Part shown: piece by piece, positions 29,351 to 41,100 of the stretch
Position numbering within the stretch: position 1 is the stretch's first letter
Layout of the letters: every line of letters starts with the position of its first letter
Assembly (NCBI GenBank): GCA_000708835.1
Contig: DF237158.1
Location: 62,001-126,000, forward strand
Length of the DNA: 64,000 nt
Origin: Klebsormidium nitens
Taxonomy: Eukaryota; Streptophyta; Klebsormidiophyceae; Klebsormidiales; Klebsormidiaceae
Reading direction: 5' to 3'
Program-made: the position numbers and the translations under genes
Notes under the pieces: model-generated
Seen by the model: the letters and a program-made list of their open reading frames with translations, nothing else
What the model was told of the DNA's origin: nothing
Database searches by the model: none

Positions 29351-32300
29351 ATGGAAGTAACAGCAGGCAATTTTGAGTTGGTTATTCCGAGCATTGAAAG
29401 GGCAATCAGCAGATGCGATTTTGTAGCAATAGACTGCGAGTTTACGGGCCTGGACGTCAATGGGAGAAGGTGAGAAGTCATCTTGTAGCCCCAAGTCGGA
29501 AGCTAGTCGGCAGCTCAGGCGTCACTTATGTCCATGTATGTGTGTTGTCTTTCTGACCGTATCCTAGCGAGATGCCCAGCTTGGAATGCAGTCAATGAAG
29601 GATGCTGCGTAAGGAGAATCAATCGAGCTGGTCTTTTTGTGTTCAATCCCCTGCATCAATGCTTTTGAGTTCCTTCAGAACAAAGACGTTGCTAGGCGTG
29701 TTAGCTGGGCACTAGCTACAGCCTCATGTGCCATGGCAGATGCAGCTGACAACAAACTTTTATGTATGTGTCTTCTCCTTCCAGGAGAGAGGAATACTTC
29801 GATGATTTGGAACAAAGATATGCTCGTGTGCGTATGTCAGCGCAACACTTCCTTGTCATCCAGGTGATAAGTTCTGGCACTTCTTATAGTGAATTCTTGG
29901 AATCGTCACTGAGTGTTCACTGAGTGACTGGGCAGGAGCATAAGCAGCTCGCAATTGAACACTTGTGGTGCCAGCTTAAGTGTTGTGATTTACTCGATGT
30001 ATGGATCTCGTATTTGGCCAGTGATGCATCCCCTGATGCCTCTTTCTGAGTCTTGAGGGATTGTCAAAATCCGTGCTTACAAATCTATCCTGACTAGTTG
30101 CTCTGGTCTCATAGGTGGGGTTGTCGCTTTTTGAATGGTGTCCTTGTGAACAAACCTACCGGGCCAGCACATACAACTGCTACGTCTACCCCCGGCCCCA
30201 TGGGTCTTTTGACCTCCGGTTCACGTGCCAGGTGGGTGGGACTCTGGTGGTGGTTGACAGCTGGAGTCCGAATGCCATGCCTTTTGTAACCAAGTCCTAC
30301 CGATTCAGGGCAGTTTGTGCTTGCTGGAGTAGCCCTTTGTCCTCACAATACGTGTGCTCTGCAGGCCAGCTCTTTGGAGTTTCTCAGCAAGCACAACTTT
30401 GACTTCAACAAGTTCATCTACGAAGGTGAATATTCAATACCTGTGGCAGCTACGCGGTGTCTGAGTTGCTGTCTGTTAAGTTTGCGTTGGCTGACGATCT
30501 TTGCTGCAGTACACATGAAGCTCTGCCACATTAGGTCTGAATTCGAGCTTGGGTGGAGATAATGGTTCATGGCTTTCCTGGACGCAAGACGCTTGCTTGC
30601 CTGCAGGAAGCAGTTTTCTGTCTCGAGATTCCTTCCTGGAAGTGTATCGTCGAGCACCTTTTCCCACACAAGGCCCCTGTTCTGATGGGAGTGTCTAAGT
30701 ATTTCCATGCTGCAGGTGTCCCCTTCATTAACCTGTCAACTGCGGAGGAGATGTACGCCAAGCTCGAGCAGCAGGCGTCCGCGGCTGCCCAGGCCGCGAA
30801 CATTCCCAGCACGGGCGCAAGCGCGCCGGTCAACCGCGACATCCGGCAGGCACTCAGGTCCGAGGAGGACAAGCAGCGGCACCGCGACATCATCGACCGC
30901 GTCAGAGAATGGTTAGAGGGGGACAGCCCAGCAAAGGCCCGAGTAGATGAACGGGAAGACTCCCCCGAGGATGGAGTGGAGTCTGGTTCAAAGGGCCTGG
31001 CAAGTGACCAGGGGGAGGCGCCCAGTGGTGTAGCGCCTGGGGAGAGACAAGAGAGGGAAGAAGCGGGGGGGCAGGAGGAGGTGCCGGGGGGCAACGTGGA
31101 CGTCTTCGTGTTTGAGCCAATGAATTCATTCTGGCGCGCAGTGGTGTACCAGACGATGGAGAGGGAGTTCGGCAAAGGCCGCTTTCTGATCGAGAAGGTT
31201 CCGGTGAGCTACTGACTCCGCCTCAGACTTCGTCATATCCAGGGCTAAGGCCGGCAGTGCTTGCCCCATCCGTTGGATCTCTCTATGCACCGCATACGCC
31301 ACATCTCTCAGTCAATGCGCCACTGAGCGGTTCAACCAACGATGCCTTTAGCTCTGATGCTTGGATTGTTTGCTGTGCTAGAAGTCGACCAGCTTCGAAC
31401 AGCTTCCCTGCATCAAGTGTACAAGTTTCCGAACCTGCCCCGCACGCCCTTGGTGACCTTCTGTCTCCTGCCCTTCGCAGCAATCCTTCTCGAGCAACCT
31501 GGAGTCCCTGCGCCTGGTGCGCTCCAATCCCGAGGCCGTACTGGAGGCAGAGCGTGTGCGTGCGGCCGAGAAGCGCGCCCGCCTGGACCAGACGGTGGGG
31601 TTCAGCCGCGTGCTGCGGGCGCTGTCGGCGGCGCGCAAGCCGCTGGTGGGGCACAACATGCTGCTCGACCTCGCATACATCGTGCACCTCTTCGTGCAGC
31701 CGCTGCCGCCCGCCTTCGCCGACTTCCGCGACCTTGTGAGTTGCGAAGTCGACTGGAACAAACCGAGGATGCAGGCTTTGGTCCTGCTATGGACTCCTTT
31801 ATGTACGCACAGCCACTGTCCGCTTTTGCCGGAAGCTTTTTCTATCAGATTCTCTGCAAGTCTTCAGTTGAAGTTTATCTAGGACAAATCAATCTGTGTC
31901 CTGGTTTTTAAGGGCAGAGTCATCATAAAGTAGCTCGTAACTTTAGGGCCCTCCCTCCTTTAAGGGCAAAATGAGTCAGTAGCTCTTAAGATATTGAATT
32001 CTTTTAGAAAGCACCCCCGCTGGCTAACATTAACTCGAGTACCGACGGTTAGCAATCATGTTGGATCAAGGAGCAAACTCATCCCTCAACATGAATAAGC
32101 CACTGTCAGCACTCCCTCTTCAGTGTCCGCTGTCGAACTGCTTCCAGACTTCTGCTGACATCGTTTGTCCTGGATTTAGAAGGCGCGTGGCAGTGTATGA
32201 GAAGAACGCACGCATCTTGAACTTCAGCCTGCAGTCATGCAGGTGCCCTTTTCGAGATGGCTCGTTTTTTACATTTTGTCTCAATCGTATATCCCCGTCG

Positions 32301-34471
32301 GCCGAAAGCATCAAGACATCGTTTAACGGCCTCAAAAGCTAGTGGCAAACATCTGACACTTGGAGCACGATCCTCTGACCAACCAATTGCTGGCGATGCG
32401 CTTGTCCAGGTCGCCTCCTTCTTTTCCGGCGGCATCTTCGATACCAAGCACCTCGCCCTGCAAGTGCCCGACGCCTTTCCCCCATTCGCCGGCACCGCGC
32501 TGGAGGCAGTGTTCGCGGCCTTCAGGTCCAAGGTACAGCGTGGCCCGCGACCGGGCAGTGACGGGGATGAGACGTCAGAAGAAATGCCGGCAGCAGAAGA
32601 AATTGTGGATCAAGCGGCGCAACAGGTTTCGAAAGCGAGCCCGGGGGATGCGAGTGCGGAAGGCACCGTTGCTGTCCCCGGGGTAACGGTGCCGTGTGAC
32701 GGGTCAGCGTCGGCAGCCAGTGCGGGAGACGGGTTGGTGCAGCCCGAGGATGGTGGCCCCTACAGCCTGGCAGAGTCGCTCATTGAAGCCGTGGCGCCGC
32801 CACTCCTGTCTCAGAATCCGAGTAGCGCTGTGCATTTGATTGCCGATATCAACGACGTTGCCCTCAGAAGCGCCGTCCCTGCAACTTCGGAAGAAATGCA
32901 ACCGGCCGTGCCTTTGAGGCCGGTAGACGCGATGCCGTCGATCGAGCACGAGGCCGGCTTCACCCGGTACTTGGAGTCCGAGGACGGCCCCCCCGAGTAT
33001 GCGCACGAGGCTGGCTTCGACGCGTTCATGACCGGGGTGGCATTTGTGGGGCTGGCCAAAGTGCTCGAGGCGCGGCGGGAGAAGCCGGACCTCGTGGCGC
33101 AGCGCCTCTTCCGGCGTACCTCGGAGGGTCGGGGGCTGTTTGGGGGCAGGCCGCGGCACCGACAGGGGGGACCCCAGCGCCAGGGTGACACAGCAGGGCC
33201 TAGTCAGCCAGTCCTGACGAGCGTCAAGATCGGAAGCTCGGTGTCGACTCAAGCGGCGGTGTTGGCAGACGGAGCGGGGACGGCTGCTGGTCTCGCGGAT
33301 AGTGCGCCCACGGAAACGGGCTCGTCACTCAAGATGGCGGTCTCGACGACCGGTGCTTCCTTAAACGTCACCGCGCAAGCGCTCGTTCCCCCTGCCGAGC
33401 CCGCATCTGCTCCTGCTCCCTTGGACTCTGGACTCGGCTGTCTGACGGTTGACAGCGGACTTGTGCCGACGGTGCGCGGTCCAGCGGCAGAGGCGCAGAC
33501 CCGTGCTTCAGACCCTGAGGAGTCTCTGGTGGATGCGGGGGAGGCGGAGGCGGCAGGAGCGCGCGAGCTGCAAGAGCTGGTGGAGCGGACCAGCAGCAGC
33601 CCGGTCAGTTTGGAGGCCCTGCGGCAGTACTCGTACCGCATCAATCTGATGGGCAGCGACATGCCGCACCTGCCACTGCAGGGGCCGCTCATCATCCCCG
33701 AGCGCGGCCACCTGTTTCACATCAGCGGGTTTTCAGAGGAGACGCGCAGCCCCGAGATTGCAGGTACGCTAAGGTGGCAAGCGCTGGAAGTTGATAGAGC
33801 CGAGCGCGCAACAAACGCCCACTTTTGGCCGTTTCGCTGTTTGTTCCCAGCACGAGTTTGCCCCGGTTGATCGTGTATGTCGATCCGTCTACAGTAGTAT
33901 GCCTTCAGGTCTCAGGATTGTTGAGGTTGCGGCAAGAGGAACGTGATTCGACAGAGGGCACATCTTACCAGGTTTTTGTCAGAACATGAGAATCTTGCAT
34001 TTGTTGCGCACTCCGTCGCGTTTGTGACCTTGAGAACGGGGGCTGGGTACAAAGGCTCCGGTTCTTTGCTTGCCCTGTGCAGGTCGCTTTGCGGACTTGG
34101 GCCTCGGCGCCGTGGACATCACCTGGATCGACCGCAGCAGCGCGATTGTGGCACTGCGCAACCGGGCCCTGGCCGACACCGTCATTGACAGCATGCTCGG
34201 GTCGGGATGGGATGTGGACATCGCACGGTGGGCAGACTTCCGGTTGCAAGCACAGTGCGCCCTTCCAGAGCCACGTGGCAGGCGGAAAGATGATGGTGCA
34301 CATGCCCCTGGAGACGGCACAGCGCAAACTATCGAAGCTAGCCAGCCCAGAAAGGGGCGTAGATTGAATGGCGGTGAAAGGCAGGTTGAAGTGGTCGACG
34401 ACGAGGATGCGGAGCGCGATGGAAGGAGGGCCCAGAAAGCGCTTGCACGCAGGACATGCAGCATCTTATAG
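29351..34471 (+). CDS. PARN: Poly(A)-specific ribonuclease PARN (DEDD deadenylase)
   Basis: Eight exons (29351-29469, 29785-29863, 30115-30231, 30365-30425, 30716-31203, 31481-31735, 32410-33763, 34083-34471) join in phase to 953 residues. PARN removes poly(A) tails 3' to 5'. The DEDD nuclease is complete in outline. D28 and E30 lie in DFVAIDCEFTGL, the same numbers as in the human enzyme. A third acid is D351 in KPLVGHNMLLDLAY, and the H/D pair is at 572/577 in HEAGFDAFMTG. GIFDTKHLAL (from 382) and a C-terminal RRM-like part (ADLGLGAVDITWI) follow the family order. It is much longer than animal or Arabidopsis PARN (about 640-690 residues). The excess is low-complexity Glu/Ala/Ser-rich sequence in exons 5 and 7. 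A second HEAGF copy (553-557) lies 19 residues before the catalytic one. The protein ends in CSIL, a CaaX-like sequence. Confidence 0.93.
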
Positions 34472-35190
34472 TTAATATATTGTACTGACCGTTGATCACG
34501 TTATTTTCGTGGAAGACAAGGTCGGGCTGCAAATGCTTGCCAGTGCATGTGATGTATCAGGGGGCTGCATGGGTTGCGAAGACACACCTGACATATGCGT
34601 AAGCGTGCTGGCAGCATCTAGTATTACGTCACGGATGCAAGTCTATAAATGTCTGAACTGTCAGCTAGAAAGGAGCTCACTCAAGTCATGGCCTGGGCCA
34701 GGGAAGTGAACTTACCTAGGTCACATAAGGTTTACCGTAGGACCTACCTTAGTACCTATTGCTCTATGCTTTCCGTAGGCCCCCAGGCTTCATGGTTCGC
34801 TGATACAGTGCCACATGTTTTCGTACCGACTGCACCAAAGTCGCATACCCGGTTCTTGAACTCCGGTTTTGACTGCCGTTTTGTCAAGTCGCTTCCGACT
34901 AGGTTAACTGTACAGGCATAGGTACCGGTATCAGAATTCTAGATGTGTACAAGGTTGTAGGTATGTATTAAGCACCGGCATTTGTGTCGTGCCGGCAATC
35001 GCGGCCGCCGGGCCAGGTGGGGACCGGTGTGTGCTGTGCAAGTCTACCGGTACCTAGCTAGCTGGAGGAACTTGCCTCCCTACGGTTAAACTCCCATCCA
35101 GGTCCTCGCCCTGCATTCATGAGTACTTCCGAGCTCCCAATGGTTTCTTTCGAGTAGGTACACGTGTGGCGTCTTCTTTGCTGCATTCCA
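34472..35190. other. Intergenic region between PARN and SKI3
   Basis: This 719-base gap separates two plus-strand genes. It must contain the PARN 3' untranslated region and the SKI3 promoter. Its middle (about 34700-35060) is another GTACC/ACCTA-type low-complexity patch. No coding exon is supported. Confidence 0.5.
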
Positions 35191-38100
35191 ATGGCGTCCG
35201 TTGATGGAAGCACTTTGAAATCTTGTCTCCGGGCGGCACGTGAAGCAATCAGCAAGCGAGAGTTCAAAGATGCGATCAGAGAGGCACGTGCAGCTTTAAA
35301 GCATGACAAGCGCAGCTATGATGCACTTCTTTACATTGGAAAGGCCGCTTTCTCCTTGGAGGAGTATGCACAGGCTGACGTTGCGTACCGGAAAGCGATT
35401 GAAGTCAATGCCGCTGGTTTGCCAGCATGGCAGGTATGGTGTCGATGCATGTGCATCTACTTCTCGTGGGTCATCCTTCTATCTTGTCAACTCAGCTTCT
35501 TTGAAAGCCTTCCCCTCGCGTCAAGGTTCCGCAATGTCTACCAGCTTTGCAGCCCAATCTTCTACAGCATCACATGTCTCACGCCCGAGTTGCACTGCAA
35601 TATGCATTTGTTTCCTGTCAGCTTGCGTGCTTCATGCGCTCTGCTCCTTCAAATGTAGGCAATCTGTCTTACCACCTCTATGCTTTCTAAGTCTCTGCAC
35701 CACCAGCATCAGATCAGCTGCTTATTTCATCAGCCTTACAGACCCTCCTTTCCCCCCCCTTCTCCTCTGGGTCAGCCTGTGTCTTCCCTTGCTGATGTGC
35801 CAGGGCCTGGCCGAGCTGCACGGAAGCACCGGGGACCATGAGAAGCTGGCGGAGGCGTGCGCCCACCTGGTGGAAGGCTGGGCCGCAGCGGGGCAGGCAG
35901 ACAAGGTCAGCCATTTCCGCAGGAAGCTGGCGCAAGCACTGCTGGACCAGGGGAAGAGGGACGAGGCGCGCAGGCTGTGGAGGGAGGTCCTGACAGCTGC
36001 TAAGCAGGTATGGCATTGCACGCAGCCGCTCTCTAATTACTTCTATCGGAAGCATCTCTCCCAAGAGAGCCTACTGGACCTTCTCCCCAATTCTGATCTC
36101 CCTCATCCCGTTCATGTGCCACGGTAAAAGTCTCTACCAGTTGTTCTGAAAAGTGCACGAGTCCAAGAGGCGAGAAGGTTGGAGCCGCAGAGGGCCTTTG
36201 TAATACTGTCAAAGAGGGAAGCCATCATATTTGTCCCCGATACTGTTCAGTCTTGCAGTGGTGGCAACAATTCTGATAAGAGGAGGTGACAACTTCCTTG
36301 CAGGGCACTGAGGAGCGCACTGAGGCGCTCTGCGCCTTAGCTGAGCTTGAGATAGTGGAGCATGCAGAGTGGGTGGAGCGCGAGGTCCAGCAGCGGAGCA
36401 GCCGCCAGAAGAAGCTTGCCAAGCTGGCCGCCAAGTCAGGGCTTGCGGCGGAGGTAGGACCAGTGGACCTGGAAGCGATCAAGAGACAAGTTGAGGCTGA
36501 CAGCGCTCCAGGTCTGGACAAGATCCTGGAAGTCATTGTAGGGGAGACAGCCTCGACAGCGCAGTATGCCAAGTACCATGTGTTGAACCTGCAGAGGGCA
36601 CTGGCAAGGCTGCTGCAGGCACCGCCAGGTGGGCTGCTACATGACCCAGAGGTCGTCACTTGCTGTTTGCGAAATCCTCTGAGCTCACTGGCCTACTCCA
36701 ATCGTAGGCAGGGAGAATTATGTGGAAAAGGTAGTCGGAAGGGCAAACTTATGAGGATGACATGGTCTTCTGATGTGGACCATGTTTGAGTCGCAACAAG
36801 GCGGAAGATGATGACGAAAGCATCTTGCAGATCCACCGGACTGTGAAATATTCGGTTCCTGCTGTTGTTTTCTTTGGTTGTATCGAGTAGACTTGGCCAA
36901 TCTTCATTTCTCCACAGCCTACATCGTCTCTGTTTGCTCTGCAGGTAGCTTTGCAGAGCTCGAGAACCTTGTCCTGGCCCGCAGCCTACGCATGATTGCT
37001 GCCGGCACTTCGCTGGCGGAACCATTCCTGGTAGCGCTGGCCCTCTGCCAAGAAGATGCTGTTATGGACCTGCCCGCCTGGAAAGAGTTTGACCCTAACC
37101 AGACTCGCGAACAGCTAGCCAGGCGCCTGGGGCTCATGTTCGTGCATGCTTTTCCGAACCACGGCCTGGGCTGGATTGCAACGTCGGCAAACCTTTATGC
37201 CATCCAGCAAAGCAGGTACACATCTGTTCTTCTCAACTCTCCTTCGGTGTCCCAACGGCTCTGGTCTGATATTAGCCTGAGCGAGGTGGACCACTGGGCT
37301 GACTTTTTGACCCGATACGAAGGGGGTCAACAATGGAACAGCTCGCTGTTGCCTGTTGTCAACTTTCCTGATTTGTCTTGCTGATTTCAAGGAAAGTATC
37401 AGGTCTGCTGGACTTGTATGCTTGAGGTTTTCCCTCAAAATGTTGACTCTCGTTGACGTGTCGTCGACCGCAGCGCTTGGATAAATCGAAGCGAGTTGCT
37501 GTGTGGTTGCAGCCCGTCTCCAGACCTGGATGCCGTCAAAGCGCACTGCCAGCTCGGCCTCAGGCTGGACCCCGACTCGCCCCACGGGTGAGAACCTCTG
37601 TTAACCTCTCTCCCCACGGAGAGAGCGTTCTTGGATGAAACCTTTGCACTTGAAGGAGTAGCCTCTCGAACCCGAATCGTTCAAAGGGCATGAGGTGCCA
37701 TCTTAACTGCTTCTTTCCCTCAGTCGTTCTTTTGAACAATGGCCAACAGCGATCGGATCTTCGTTTCCCTTTACGCGACCCTGTCGTCAATGCCCATCTG
37801 TCGTCAATGACTTTCTGCAGGTGGCACGTTCTGGGGACGGTGCAGCTTGTCGAGGCGTCCGCCTCCGGGGCCCTCCAGTGCGTCCAGCGGGGCTTGGAAG
37901 CCGTGGCGAACCTGCGCGAGCGCTACGGGCTGCGCCTACGTCGTGCGGAGCTGCAGCTCCGGCTGCTGGAGAGCGCCGCGCTCGTCTCTGCCGGAAGGGC
38001 GGGCGACGCAGCGGAGCAGCTACAACTTGTAGAGGACGAGTGTGAGGTACAGCTGGAGGGGGCAGACCGGGACGAGGTGCGTCTGGCTGCCATTGAGGGG

Positions 38101-41100
38101 CAGGCACGGGCAGCGATGAGAGCAGCGGCAGAGGGGGCGCAGTTCGATCTGGCCCGGCTGGCGCTAGAGAGATTGCTGGCCGTGCAGCCGGATAACGCGT
38201 GGGCGTATGCACAGCTGGGGGATATCGCGCTGCGGGGCGATGACGCGGGGCCCGGCCTGGAGGAAGCACGCAGGAACTTCGAGAGAGCGGTCGAGCTGAA
38301 GCCCGAGGATGCCTCCTTCCACTTCAGCTTGGGGCAGGTGAGGCAGCTTTTTGGGACGTCTTCTGCTGTCAATTCTTGCCACAGCCAAACGTACTTTGGA
38401 AGGCTTCGAAGCATGAAAGCCGGGCTTACTTGTGAAACAGCAGTACCTCGTGTTTGAGGAAAATCTGTCGCATTGCTTCTGCTTCGAAACTTGTCGGACA
38501 GCCGGGCCCATTGCGTGAGTGCGCATGGTTCTCATGCTGCGCCTGGAAGCCCGTGTGATCCTCCTCTCCTCCAAGCCTCCCCGTTTGTCCGTGTCAGATC
38601 TACTGGCGGCTGGGCGGGCCGCTGAAGGAGGACCGCCAGTACGCGCATGCGCATTTCCTGGAGGCTGCGCGCCTCCAACCGGGCCTCGCTGGCGCGTTCA
38701 CGTTCCTGGGTCGCTACTACCGCGAGGTACAAGCCGACGATCTGCGTGCGCGCCGCTGCTTCCAGAAGGCCGTGCAGCTGGACCCGGACGACCAGCACGC
38801 GGGTAGGCCCCCAGCCGGCTGCCCATAGCCTTCCCTTTGAAAACGAAAGTTCTTCAAATAGGTTGTGCCTTCTTCCGCAGGGAGAGCTCTCAAGTACTTG
38901 GATAGGTATCTCGATGCCAAACACTTCTGGTCCTTGCTTGATTGTATCAAACAACATTTTCTCTCTGCCGCCAACGCTTCCGCCGCATGCGTGCCCGCCT
39001 CCGTGCAGGCACTGCTCTGGCCGACATGATGGCCGCCTCGGGCCAGCGCCGTGCGGAGGTGGCCATGTGCCGCGAGGCGTGCCAGCGCAGCCCGCGCGCG
39101 TACTGGGCGTGGCGGCGCGTGGGGTTCCTGGAGGCGCGGACTGGGCGGTGGCAGGAGGCGCTGGTCAATTTGCAGCACGCGCTGCGCGGGGACGCCAAGG
39201 ACGGGCCGGCCTGGGAGGCGCTCGCGCTGGCGTACCAGAGGCTGGGCAAGTTCACCGCGGCGCTCAAGGCGTACGGCCAGGCCGAGAAGCTGGCAACAGC
39301 GGAGGGCAGGGTGCCCGTCTTCACGCTGCTGCAGGTGAGGAGGCAGAGAACAAACGGGGCAGAACGGCGCAGGAATCCGAGGCTGCCGAGCTCGTTGAGG
39401 ATGCGGATTTTGCTTCCTCCCCTCGTGCAGGTCAACTTCTGTGGTCTCTCCTCTTCTAGATCAGCTTACAAGCTGTTTGAAACTCACAGGGTGCTGTCTG
39501 TTGCTTGCTTCCTGGGGGTGCAAGACGCCAGCCCAGTCTGAAAGTTGACTTCCATTCCATCCCCATCGACTCGCTGACCCGCGGTCCGCCATTTTGGCTC
39601 TGCCTGTGCAGGCTGCCAGCATCCAGCTGAGCCTCGCCAACTTCCGCAAGGCCAGCGACAAGTACGTGGCCGTGCTGCGGCGCGCGCCCACCCACGCGGC
39701 CGCGCTTGCTGGCCTGGCGTCCGCCTTGCTGGGCCAGGCGCGCCACTTCCAGCAGCAGGGCGCCGCGCAAGCTGCAGCGGACCTGCTGGTGGACGCGAGC
39801 AGGGCCGCGCAGCGGGGGGTCACCCTGCACGGGAACAGCCGCCCCCTCTGGAAGCTGCTGGGTGACATCGGCCTGGAGCTGGGCCTCGTGGCGCCCCCAC
39901 AAGAAGGCCACGTGTCCGAGGACGGCACGCCCTCAGCAGGCATGGCTCACGAGTTCCTGGGACGGCTGGAGGCTGCTCGCCGGGTGCGGCTCAGTGCTTT
40001 GCAGAAGAGCGCGCGTGCGTACCGGCACACCATCCACCTGAACCCGGGGGATGCCAGCGGCTGGGCGGACCTGGGCACGTGCCTCAATCACCGGGCGGAC
40101 TTTGCGCACCCAGCCAGCGAGGGAAAGCTGCGGCCGTTGCACTGGGGCTGGGGGACGGCGAAACTAGGAGCGGCGAGTGCTGTTGGAGCGCCGCTGGCGG
40201 ACCAGGGGCTGCTGCTCAGGTGAGAAGGCGATGGGCCGCAAGAGGGCAAGTGCTGGAAGAGCACGAGGCGAGGGGAAACTTCTTGGCCTTGTTCAACAAC
40301 TTGCTTCAAAGCTGGTTCGCTGAAGCTATTGAGTCGCAGAGACCAGTACTGTAATGTCGGCGAGGGATGTTTTCCGTTTTGCTACCCGCTTTCCTGTCTT
40401 CGATGCCCGCTGTTTTCGTTTGTGCCACGGCTTTCTGTTTCTCGTCATGCACTCGGCTTCGTCTGCGGCAGCAGCAGCTGGTTGTGCGCCAGCGCATTAA
40501 GGCCCGTTCGCCGTGTCCGTGCAGGACGCTGGCTGAGCGGCTGGTGCTTGGCGGGCTGGCCCTGGACCCGACAGCCGGGGGTGTGTGGGCGACGCTGGGC
40601 GCAGTGGCGCAGGAGCGGGCCCTCCAGCAGCACGCGCTCATCCGGGCACTGCACATCAACCCCAAACTCAGTGCGGCCTGGATCAACCTCGGGCAGGTTA
40701 GTGCGCAATTTTGAGCAGTCGTGCTGCTTCTGGGGGGGCGAGAGTTCTGGCGGCAAGAGGCTAAAAGGCAGACGTTCGTCGATTGAGTACGAGCGTGCAT
40801 TCTGAGAGCGCCAAAACGTGGTCGTCTCTGGATGCAGGAGAGCCTTGGCAACACTTTTGGCCCCTGCATTGCTTCTGGATGTTCGTCAGTTTTGAAAGCT
40901 GTGTCTGGCGAGGAAGTATCTTCTTTCCATCCTCGCTGAGGTCGTCGGCTTTCTCTTTGAAAATTCGACATGCCGCAAGGCAAGGCTGGTCATTGATCTT
41001 CGAGCACAGCACGATATGCATTCTAACGGGGACCACTTACGGCTGGCTATATCTCACTCGACCCGCAGCTGTACCTGGCAGAAGGCGACTTTGCGCTGGC

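Noticed and set aside
38882-38906. Possible 25-base microexon in SKI3
   Set aside because: Including it breaks the reading frame; direct joining of 38802 to 39009 keeps phase and family similarity.
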